From contig NZ_CP150227.1 of NCBI RefSeq assembly GCF_037971845.1, forward strand, positions 2,852,001 to 2,916,000: a DNA stretch of 64,000 nucleotides, in the 5' to 3' direction. This stretch comes from Paenibacillus sp. FSL R5-0766 (lineage in GTDB: Bacteria; Bacillota; Bacilli; Paenibacillales; Paenibacillaceae). Position numbers and translations under genes: made by a program. Shown here in pieces: positions 58,201 to 62,555 of the stretch. Position 1 is the stretch's first letter. Each line of letters opens with the position of its first letter. The notes beneath the pieces were generated by a model. That model was not told where the DNA came from and did no database searches. It saw nothing but the letters and a program-made list of their open reading frames with translations.

Positions 58201-61023
58201 GTATACGTTGGGGTTGAAGAAGGTGAATATGGTTATTTGACAGCAGAGAAAGGATCGATTAACGGTAATCAAAATGCCACACTTGCGGCCCGTATTGCAT
58301 ATGTTCTGGATCTGAAAGGGCCCAATATGGCGATCACCGCCGCATGTTCTTCAGGGCTGGTAGCTCTACATCAGGCGTGTCAGGCGTTAAGAAGCGGAGA
58401 GTGCGACACAGCATTGGCCGGGGCTGTGAGTCTGATACTGTCTCCCATGCTGCACACAGCTCTCCATCGGGCAGGCATGTTATCCCCCGACGGCCAGTGC
58501 CGCGTATTTGACGAACATGCTAACGGAATGGTGCCTGGTGAGGCTGTGACCGCGTTGATGCTCAAACCTTTGAAACAGGCCATTCGGGACGGAGACCATA
58601 TTTATGGCACAATTAGAGGCAGTGGTGTTAATTACAGCGGACGAACCAATGGATTGACTTCGCCTGATCCTGAGTCACAGGCAGAGTTGATGAAAATGGT
58701 GTACAAACGGTATCGGATTGATCCACGCAGGGTGCAGTTCATCATGTCGCAAAGTGTGGGATCACCGATAGGAGATGCAATTGAGATGCAGGCATTATCC
58801 AACGTATATGGTTCTTACAACGATCAGGACATATCCGTGGCGATTGGCTCCGTCAAACCTTTAATCGGACATACCTTTGCGGCATCCGGTTTGGTTAGCC
58901 TCATAACGATGTTGATGGCCATGAGGCATAGAACAATTCCGGCTTTGCATTCCTATGAAGAGCCTAATCGGCATATCAACATGAGCATGGGCAGCAACCT
59001 CAATATCAATAAAGAAAACAGACCGTGGAGAACGCCGTTGAATGCATCAAGAATAGGAGCGATTAGCACCACAGGCATCAGCGGGACAAATGCACATGTG
59101 GTTATCGAAGAGTACGTTGCCGCTGAAACAGAGCAAAATGATGCAGTGAGCGAAGATTCGGTGGCCCAAGTTGTCATTCTATCGGCGTTGAACAAGGAAC
59201 GCTTGCAGGCCGCTGCGCAGCAACTCCTGAATACAGTCATATTAAATAACGAGATGAGCCTGAGGGATGTTGCGTACACGCTACAAGTGGGCAGAGAAGC
59301 GATGCCGGATCGCTTGGCTCTAATTGTGAGTCATAAAAAAGAGCTCATTACCGGGCTGAAGAAGTTTTTGAAAGCGGAAAAGCCAAATAAAAACTGGGTT
59401 GATTCTTGTCCGATGTTTACTGGAAGGGCAGAAGAAGATTCGGCAGTGAAGGAGCTGTTGTCAGGAAGGGCTGGCGAAAAAATATTGAGAGCTTTCATGG
59501 CTGATGGCAGCCTTGATAAAATTGCACTTTATTGGTCCAAAGGAGGCAACGTTTCATGGGAAGGTCTGCATGAAGGAAAGCCTGCTCAAATCATTTCATT
59601 GCCTGGGTATCCATTTGAAAAGAGAAGATGCTGGGTTGACCTTACTCATGCTAAATCTGTAGTCGTTTCCAGCCTGGAGGAAGGAGCTCCTGATTCCAGT
59701 ATAGATGTAGCCGGGAATACATTACTGGAACACAGGATCACAGCCATCATCCTGAATCTGCTTGGTTTGGAAAGCGGTGAGATTCAGGAATCAACACCTC
59801 TTGTGCAATATGGAATGGACTCCATCGTGTTTATTCAGTTGATTCAACGATTGCAAACCGAGCTGAATCCTGAAATCAATGCAGCAGATTTGCAACATTG
59901 TTTGACTTTGGCAGACATCATAGCAAGTCTGACAGACAGAATAAATCAGACCCCTATGCTTCAGGGCAAGCCAACAAGTTTTAGCGTCACCCGACCGGAG
60001 GAGAAGACAAATGGCTCTTTGAATTCGATTGTTAAGTCATGGTCACAATTCCCCGAACTTGTTCGGCTGAATCATGCTTCTGAAGGTCGACCCATCTTCT
60101 GGTTTCACGCCGCAATGGGTGGGGTGGAAGGTTATCAGGTTATTGCATCCCGGTGTACGCGGCCCTTCTACGGTATCCAGGCAAGAGGCTGGATGACTGA
60201 CCGCTCTCCGTTATACGGGATCGAAGGCATGGCAATGTATTATGTGCATGTCATAAAAACCGTTCAGCCGGAAGGGCCGTATGATCTTGGCGGTTATTCT
60301 CTTGGCGGCCTGATTGCATATGAGGTGTGCAGGTTACTTCAGAATCAGGGTGACCAGGTAAACAGCGTGGTGATGCTCGATTCCATCCATCTCTCTGATG
60401 AAGACGAAATGACTTCGTCGGACAAAGGTTATATTTTACAATCCGTGAATATGTCGCTAATGTCTTCGATTCTTCATCAACCGGAGAAAATTGCAGACAC
60501 GTTAATTCACCGCGATGAAATCAATATGGAACTAAGTAATGAGGATTTTCTTAAACACTTAACAGAAATTGCGAAATCCAGAGGGCTTTTCAAAAATGAG
60601 AAGCATCTACAGCAGCTCATTGAGCAATGTGTCAAGGTTCAGCAGGCATATCAGGCAGATCAGTACCAAGTTCAATCGCTTGCAGATCGAGATGCTGTGG
60701 CATGTTATTATTTCCGCAATCAAAGCGGACATTTCTTTGGTGAACTTGAGCCTTACTTTGTCACGGAGGAAGATTGCATCGAACTGAACAACTCAACCTA
60801 TTGGAGCATATGGGCGGAGAACATTCCGAATTTTAATTTGTTTGACATCGATGTTTCCAACCATATGTTACTGTTGTCCAATCCCGCAAGCTCTGATCGA
60901 ATAGGTGCTTTCTGCAAGCAGTTGTATTCAAGTGAAGGGGTTACGGAAAAAGACATTCAATCCTTCAAAAAAAGTACCAAGGCAAGAGTCCCACGCAAGA
61001 GTTCCAAAAACCAGATTAAATAA
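48829..61023 (+). CDS. Trans-AT PKS, terminal protein: dock-ACP-KS11-DH0-KR-ACP-KS12-KR-ACP-KS13(0)-ACP-TE
   Basis: ATG 48829 follows AGGAG (48817-48821), which overlaps the upstream TAG. The protein has 4064 residues. Domains: N-terminal helical docking segment 1-30; ACP (GFDS, Ser91) completing the KS10-DH-KR module; KS11 from 214 (Cys382); DH0 (Ser877 for His, Lys for Asp); KR (TGGGGGLG from 1349); ACP (Ser1646); KS12 from about 1740 (Cys1908); KR (TGGLGGLG from 2615); ACP (Ser2916); KS13 from 3013 (Cys3173; Gln3308 for the HGTGT His; His3348 kept); ACP (GMDS, Ser3665); thioesterase about 3690-4030 (GYSLGG with Ser3824, Asp3851, His4012). KS11 and KS12 modules should leave hydroxyls, with KR12 predicted A-type. 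KS13 lacks a residue needed for decarboxylation and is probably a pass-through to the TE, which hydrolyses or macrocyclises the chain. A hairpin terminator follows immediately. Confidence 0.95.
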   Translation: MKDDLYQIYNDIRTRKLNPQDAANQLTSLMAQNQHTQTSGESQESGNTHQADTELHEKTRRLLTKAVADQLKVRPEEIEADVELSEYGFDSIMLTELSNSLNKNYRLNLTPAVFFEHSTLAQFTDYALETYVDQFAEIWTSPASAGDVQKTHISSESTMKNRFKSAENFEMAHQYENAENAGTSVNDESFHQAQKRNSPTFQRADKAITTFEPVAIVGMTGRFPMAQDTDALWENLIEGRDCITEIPLSRWDWKSIYGDPLKESNKTNIKWGGFIDGVDEFDPSFFGISPREAELMDPQQRLLMLYVWKTIEDAGYAAQSLSGSNLGIFVGTSGTGYSSLISRSGMAIEGYSSTGIVPSVGPNRMSYFLNVHGPSEPIETACSSSLVAIHRAVTAMRNGDCDAAIVGGINTILTPEGHISFNRAGMLSEDGRCKTFSEQANGYVRGEGVGMLMLKRVKDAEQAGDHIYGLIRGTSQNHGGRANSLTAPNPKAQADLLIQAYRKADIDPRTVGYIETHGTGTPLGDPIEVNGLKAAFKELARQSGDEPLGTPHCGLGSVKSHIGHLEMAAGVAGVMKVLLQMKHRKLVPGLHLDQINPYVQLDNSPFYIVRETREWAASRDSDGREMPRRAGVSSFGFGGVNAHIILEEYIPNRENHEKNTTAISGQHPAIVVLSARNEARLREQVNLLLQALREGKYAENDLANMAYTLQIGREPMEERLALIVGTMAELATGLTHYMHEGAVTGHDGIEMYRGQAKRKDTLLSLTEDEEMQDLVHKWYLRGKLGKVAEIWTRGFIVQWSALYDGKKPVRISLPTYPFAQEKYWVPIPDSRMPRPFEDEYSNSAGVLHPLLHSNISNLYSQRYSSIFTGTESFLQTSATSGKRTFPDVACMEMARVAAQHAMESSDGDGQSVMKLRLSDVKWVQHDTNILNTEFPLQIQIEIYPEEDQDVLLFEICSVSNNKERQLLTTGTVSQLESSTYDETRFDLKVIRKRCELDSNSAKSDAYNAWSGGQTTGRVKQSYKGNGEVLLHISSSEETTRSTNMFIDPEMLKDVIQVGLCELCGQQGQVNLGGAFTIKSVHSLEVLQDGQPVWVWIRLGTPPYHDSTGAVRSDLRLDVAIANDAGQVLIWMEQVTVSMPEVEGVILLEPYWETAPNRMSSSVPFSYSEHRIILCGELADFTMTERLKQEMPGVSLIRLGSAGTLAQRYEAYVLALLEQFKDSESLRHEGSKFIQVVIPDDAEQSRLWTGLSGLLRTVQLEHPQVRCQLVEMQRDTSLEQWVERLKSCANMQNEDHLRYMENQLYCASWKELVQDVSTEVVSSIGERSNREGHKHLPAHPWQDGGVYVITGGGGGLGTIFAQDIALKATGTTIILTGRAPALSTAARQRVQELPANIQYMTMDVTHEENVQTVLAMVRHTYGKVNGVLHGAGITRDRLLENKTGAECREVLASKVAGTVYLDEATRMDDLDVMILFSSGTGVTGNIGQADYAAANAFMDRYAAYRNTLVQRGERVGQTLSVNWPLWKSGGMQINEQQLRNLKKQTGMHPLSEEEGTAALYQALASGRSQVLVAAGEVTRLRQKFLSSPDALGSRNSGQPVIPEEQKDTAWLEHKVREAMASMISSLLKVQVTHIDPEVELGEYGLDSIMLTELTNTLNENFNMSLTPALFFEYSTLQAFSQYVTRTYQQQFLTRFSSKMLPIQAKSGTERAEPLVFRQFTSKHASDVGRVKPTNVMEDQGIAIVGMSGIFPMAADPDELWDNLAAQRDCITEIPRSRREKYAYQKDSFNEAGELDMIWGGFIEGVDQFDPGFFGISPREAELMDPQQRLLMLYVWKAIEDAGYAPQSLSGSKLGIFVGTAGTGYSNLIASSGMAMDSYTSTGIVPSVGPNRMSYFLNVHGPSEPIETACSSSLVAIHRAVTAMRNGDCNAAVVGGINTILTPEGYISLTKAGMLSSDGRCKTFSAQADGYVRSEGVGMLMIKPLKDAEEAGDHIYAVIRGTNENHGGRANSLTAPNPKAQTELLFEAYKKAGIDPRTVGYIETHGTGTPLGDPIEVNALKATFRNLYEHTGDRQMGEAHCGLGSVKSNIGHLEMAAGIAGVIKVLLQLKHQKLAPNLHLDEVNPYVELEDSPFYLVRDLQEWKPITNADGKAMPRRAGVSSFGFGGSNAHVILEEYTGKLDKKEANHSAAPEYPTMIVLSARNKGELQEQVRLLLKRLQYDSYMDTDLRDLAYTLQVGRNAMEERLGVLTSGIADLKEKLSAALGGGMEQLPEGLMYQAGLQGGKEALLFNMDEGTEEIVNQWLQNGSYGKVLDLWTKGYPVRWEHLYKDDQDKPSRLSLPTYPFAKEKYWVPYQFAHKFESGSPAERQQFGSESQHVPSEEATELFSFQEIWEESAHLDSDSAKLARENVRGLICLLSDKNKQSIIREMLARRSPDTEVYFVEKAGLEAGEMDREVYCQQFRMIAKQGDHIDAVLYLWPFDDAQYLRDTSPIVHMIQAMVMENIQPKRILLAGEHATALDQCYLDSWIGFERSISLSMKKTKLTVCSSQARQNSDMLAFADWSNLLWDELLSGSPQNVRFEHGRRLVSRMKQVDLTEHADEYTGYPKPGQTVLITGGLGGLGVIFAKVWASKGINLVLMGRSPLDEMNRQLLKDLGKNGSKVIYVQADVSEAAEVTSALESAKMQCGDIHGWVHAAGMESQGTLLSKSIKEFDQVLRPKVKGLLVMDEALQNEPLAFRCYFSSSSALLGDFGSCDYAVANRFQMAYAQMQDQNIRTIAILWPLWREGGMGSRTSEGTDMYLRTSGLRFLEKDEGIAFFDQVIRQSGTHQLALAGRPSRIQRFLGLDMPAFKQSSPGLRTKARNQDQAQIRNSHSPLGKTLQECVGQELRGWAAQLLKMEATKLDPDRNLADYGFDSISLAEFAELMSQQFKLELSPTVFFAHATLNKLSQHLITSFSEEMEARYSMMSTAYPTQIQDHSYTDRNTNPSVMEELDGSMDHPVPEPTELHREEPIAIIGMSGRFPQAGNIEDLWTNVESGSSCISRLPRSRWTAKGGKDITNDDADIPAWGGYLADIDRFDPMFFQISPNEAAMMDPRQRLFLEEAWHALEDAGYMGDRIRGQNCGVYVGVEEGEYGYLTAEKGSINGNQNATLAARIAYVLDLKGPNMAITAACSSGLVALHQACQALRSGECDTALAGAVSLILSPMLHTALHRAGMLSPDGQCRVFDEHANGMVPGEAVTALMLKPLKQAIRDGDHIYGTIRGSGVNYSGRTNGLTSPDPESQAELMKMVYKRYRIDPRRVQFIMSQSVGSPIGDAIEMQALSNVYGSYNDQDISVAIGSVKPLIGHTFAASGLVSLITMLMAMRHRTIPALHSYEEPNRHINMSMGSNLNINKENRPWRTPLNASRIGAISTTGISGTNAHVVIEEYVAAETEQNDAVSEDSVAQVVILSALNKERLQAAAQQLLNTVILNNEMSLRDVAYTLQVGREAMPDRLALIVSHKKELITGLKKFLKAEKPNKNWVDSCPMFTGRAEEDSAVKELLSGRAGEKILRAFMADGSLDKIALYWSKGGNVSWEGLHEGKPAQIISLPGYPFEKRRCWVDLTHAKSVVVSSLEEGAPDSSIDVAGNTLLEHRITAIILNLLGLESGEIQESTPLVQYGMDSIVFIQLIQRLQTELNPEINAADLQHCLTLADIIASLTDRINQTPMLQGKPTSFSVTRPEEKTNGSLNSIVKSWSQFPELVRLNHASEGRPIFWFHAAMGGVEGYQVIASRCTRPFYGIQARGWMTDRSPLYGIEGMAMYYVHVIKTVQPEGPYDLGGYSLGGLIAYEVCRLLQNQGDQVNSVVMLDSIHLSDEDEMTSSDKGYILQSVNMSLMSSILHQPEKIADTLIHRDEINMELSNEDFLKHLTEIAKSRGLFKNEKHLQQLIEQCVKVQQAYQADQYQVQSLADRDAVACYYFRNQSGHFFGELEPYFVTEEDCIELNNSTYWSIWAENIPNFNLFDIDVSNHMLLLSNPASSDRIGAFCKQLYSSEGVTEKDIQSFKKSTKARVPRKSSKNQIK
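49241..49276. repeat. Perfect 17-base inverted repeat inside the PKS coding sequence
   Basis: Arms TCTGGACATCTCCTGCC (49241-49257) and its exact complement (49260-49276), separated by two bases. It lies in the linker between the first ACP and KS11 of the terminal PKS gene, with no T run behind it. Confidence 0.9.
50820..50851. repeat. 10-base inverted repeat in the KS11 adaptor coding region
   Basis: CGGACAACAC (50820-50829) and GTGTTGTCCG (50842-50851) with a 12-base loop. Inside the linker between KS11 and its adaptor. Confidence 0.75.
51460..51494. repeat. Inverted repeat spanning the mutated DH motif of module 11
   Basis: GCTACATCGGG (51460-51470) and CCCGATGTAGC (51484-51494), 11 perfect pairs. 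After one mismatch, AAA/TTT can pair further inward. The arms encode ATSG and PDVA around the degenerate HxxxGxxxxP. Confidence 0.85.
54040..57700 (+). other. PKS module 12: KS12-KR-ACP
   Basis: KS12 54046-55355, KR 55970-57370 with A-type signature (HAAGMESQ), ACP with Ser codon 57574. No DH-like region lies between KS12 and the KR. Expected product is an L-configured beta-hydroxyl. Confidence 0.88.
57860..60960 (+). other. PKS terminal module 13: KS13(0)-ACP-TE
   Basis: KS13 57865-59110 keeps Cys (codon 58345) and the second His (58870), but the HGTGT motif reads QSVGS (Gln codon 58750). A non-elongating KS is expected. ACP Ser codon 59821. TE 59900-60930 with Ser (60298), Asp (60379) and His (60862) codons of a complete alpha/beta-hydrolase triad. 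Confidence 0.88.
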
Positions 61024-61079
61024 GATCATCAAAAAAAGCGCTGCTCATGAATGAGCGACGCTTTTTTTTGATGATCTTA
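61021..61079. terminator. Bidirectional intrinsic terminator between the PKS operon and the P450 gene
   Basis: A long inverted repeat: TAAGATCATC followed by an A run and GCG, paired with CGC, a T8 run and GATGATCTTA. The stem spans about 20 bases per arm with one unpaired base in the A/T run. T runs flank the GC core on both strands, so it can stop transcription from either side. The left arm begins with the PKS stop codon itself. Confidence 0.9.
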
Positions 61080-61099
61080 CGATCTTACATAATGGTCGT

Positions 61100-62338
61100 C
61101 TATTGTTTCAAGCGGACAAGCAGTCGTTGAAGACCACGAAAGCCTACATTGGGAAGCCATTCGGGCTCATCCTGAATCCATTCCATATGGGGATACCTTG
61201 CGATTAGGCGGCTCATGGCAATCTCTGTTTCCATCATCGCCAACTGGGCACCGATGCAAGAATGAATTCCTACACCAAAGGCCAGATTTCGCGCTTCATT
61301 GCGTTCAATATCAAATAGATGAGGATCGGTAAATTTTCGCGGATCATGATTGGCTGAACCGAAGCAGAACATGATTAATTCTCCCTTTTTAATCTGCTGA
61401 TCCAGAATTTCCATGTCTTCAAGGGCGGTTCTTACGGTAATCTGTGCAGGGCTTTCATAGCGAAGGACTTCCTGGATGGTGCTTTTAATCAGACCTGGAG
61501 AGTCTTTCAATTTCTGAAGTTGTTCCGGATGTTTCATCAGTGTAAACATGCCATTCCCAATCAGATTACGTGTGGTCTCATGTCCGGCGAAGAGCAGCAT
61601 GGCACATTGCGCATGAATTTCTTCAATTGTCAGGTGCACACCATCATCATCAGTTGCTTCTATAAGATAAGTAATAAAATCTTCCTGAGGATGTATTCTT
61701 CGTTCTTCAATCACATCTGTCAAATAGGCAGTCAACAGAACCAAAAGATTTTGTGCACGCGTGACATCCTCATATGTAACCGTCATGGAACCGAACAAGT
61801 GAACGAGACTATCTGCACATTCGGCCACACGTTCATACTGTTCCTCAGGCAGACCCAGCAGTTTCATAATGACTTTGGTGGGAAGCGGGTAAGCATAATC
61901 CCGAATCAAATCCACCTCTTCTTTTCCTTCCATTTCATCAAGAGAGTCGTCGATCAGATCCATAATGTAGGGAGCCAGATTTTTGACCGACACGGAGAAG
62001 GCCTGGGTTAACATTTTGCGATATCTGATGTGAGAAGTGCCATCCTGAAGGGACATCCACATTGAGAACAGACGAATAAACTCCAGAATTCCATAGAGCT
62101 GTTGCTCCGAAAACTGGACTGCCCAATATTGTTGTGCCGTGTTATGGGAAATGCGTGGGTCTGCAATGTACTTGTTTACGGTTTCATATCCACCGATGTA
62201 CCAAAGTCCTCCATACAGATTCACTTTGTGAATTTCGCCTTGCTGAACCAGCTGTCGATACACGTCATACGGATTACCGAAGAAGTTCTCATTATAGAAT
62301 GTGGTTGGATCATTTACATCAATGACAGGCATTGACAA
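61100..62338 (-). CDS. Cytochrome P450, bacterial class I type (CYP107-like)
   Basis: A 412-residue soluble P450, the usual length for bacterial enzymes that take electrons from ferredoxin. Visible motifs: I-helix AGHET from residue 251 (oxygen activation), K-helix ExxR in EVLRYESP at about 288, and heme-binding FGVGIHSCIG with ligand Cys361. Start choice: AAAAGGAGG (62346-62354) is 7 bases from TTG 62338 and 13 from ATG 62332, so the TTG is slightly preferred; the two differ by two residues. A longer reading back to 62449 adds a hydrophobic stretch but runs through the ribosome site and is unlikely. The gene converges on the PKS operon and is divergent from the NRPS gene. P450s beside trans-AT PKS genes commonly hydroxylate or epoxidise the finished polyketide; that role is inferred here from position only. 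No redox partner gene is in the window. Confidence 0.95.
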   Translation of the reverse strand: MSMPVIDVNDPTTFYNENFFGNPYDVYRQLVQQGEIHKVNLYGGLWYIGGYETVNKYIADPRISHNTAQQYWAVQFSEQQLYGILEFIRLFSMWMSLQDGTSHIRYRKMLTQAFSVSVKNLAPYIMDLIDDSLDEMEGKEEVDLIRDYAYPLPTKVIMKLLGLPEEQYERVAECADSLVHLFGSMTVTYEDVTRAQNLLVLLTAYLTDVIEERRIHPQEDFITYLIEATDDDGVHLTIEEIHAQCAMLLFAGHETTRNLIGNGMFTLMKHPEQLQKLKDSPGLIKSTIQEVLRYESPAQITVRTALEDMEILDQQIKKGELIMFCFGSANHDPRKFTDPHLFDIERNEARNLAFGVGIHSCIGAQLAMMETEIAMSRLIARYPHMEWIQDEPEWLPNVGFRGLQRLLVRLKQ

Positions 62339-62345
62339 GTGTTTT

Positions 62346-62354
62346 CCTCCTTTT
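62346..62354 (-). promoter_or_regulatory. Ribosome-binding site of the P450 gene
   Basis: Minus strand AAAAGGAGG, 7 bases from TTG 62338 and 13 bases from ATG 62332. The spacing favours the TTG. Confidence 0.75.
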
Positions 62355-62384
62355 ATCACTCGCTTTTTTTGAAAAATAAAGGAA

Positions 62385-62390
62385 ATTATA
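62385..62390 (-). promoter_or_regulatory. Candidate -10 element of the P450 gene
   Basis: Minus strand TATAAT about 47 bases upstream of the TTG start. No good -35 hexamer lies 17 bases further upstream (GTATAC there), so the promoter may be weak or activator-dependent. Confidence 0.4.
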
Positions 62391-62462
62391 CAAAAATAGA
62401 GTAGCATGTATACTAGAATCTGTCGAGTTATGCTCAGAATATTCGCCAAATTTTACTTTCAT

Positions 62463-62488
62463 TTTACTTAATAAAGCAAATAAGTAAA
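62463..62488. promoter_or_regulatory. Palindrome next to the NRPS promoter, operator candidate
   Basis: TTTACTTA and TAAGTAAA form a perfect 8-base inverted repeat with a 10-base spacer, ending 4 bases before the -35 box. A partial direct repeat (ATTTTACTT at 62450 and 62461) overlaps it, 11 bases apart. Confidence 0.5.
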
Positions 62489-62492
62489 TAGA

Positions 62493-62521
62493 TTGACATG
62501 GAAATTTTAGGATAATATAAT
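62493..62521 (+). promoter_or_regulatory. Sigma-A type promoter of the NRPS gene
   Basis: TTGACA at 62493-62498 and TATAAT at 62516-62521 with exactly 17 bases between them: full consensus. Transcription would start near 62528, about 28 bases before the ATG. Confidence 0.88.
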
Positions 62522-62555
62522 AAAAGTATTCTGCTTGCAAAGGAAGGATATCGTT

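Noticed and set aside
62339..62449. N-terminal extension of the P450 with a hydrophobic stretch, suggesting a membrane anchor
   Set aside because: The extension is read through the promoter and the AAAAGGAGG ribosome site; bacterial P450s of this type start near the chosen position and are soluble.
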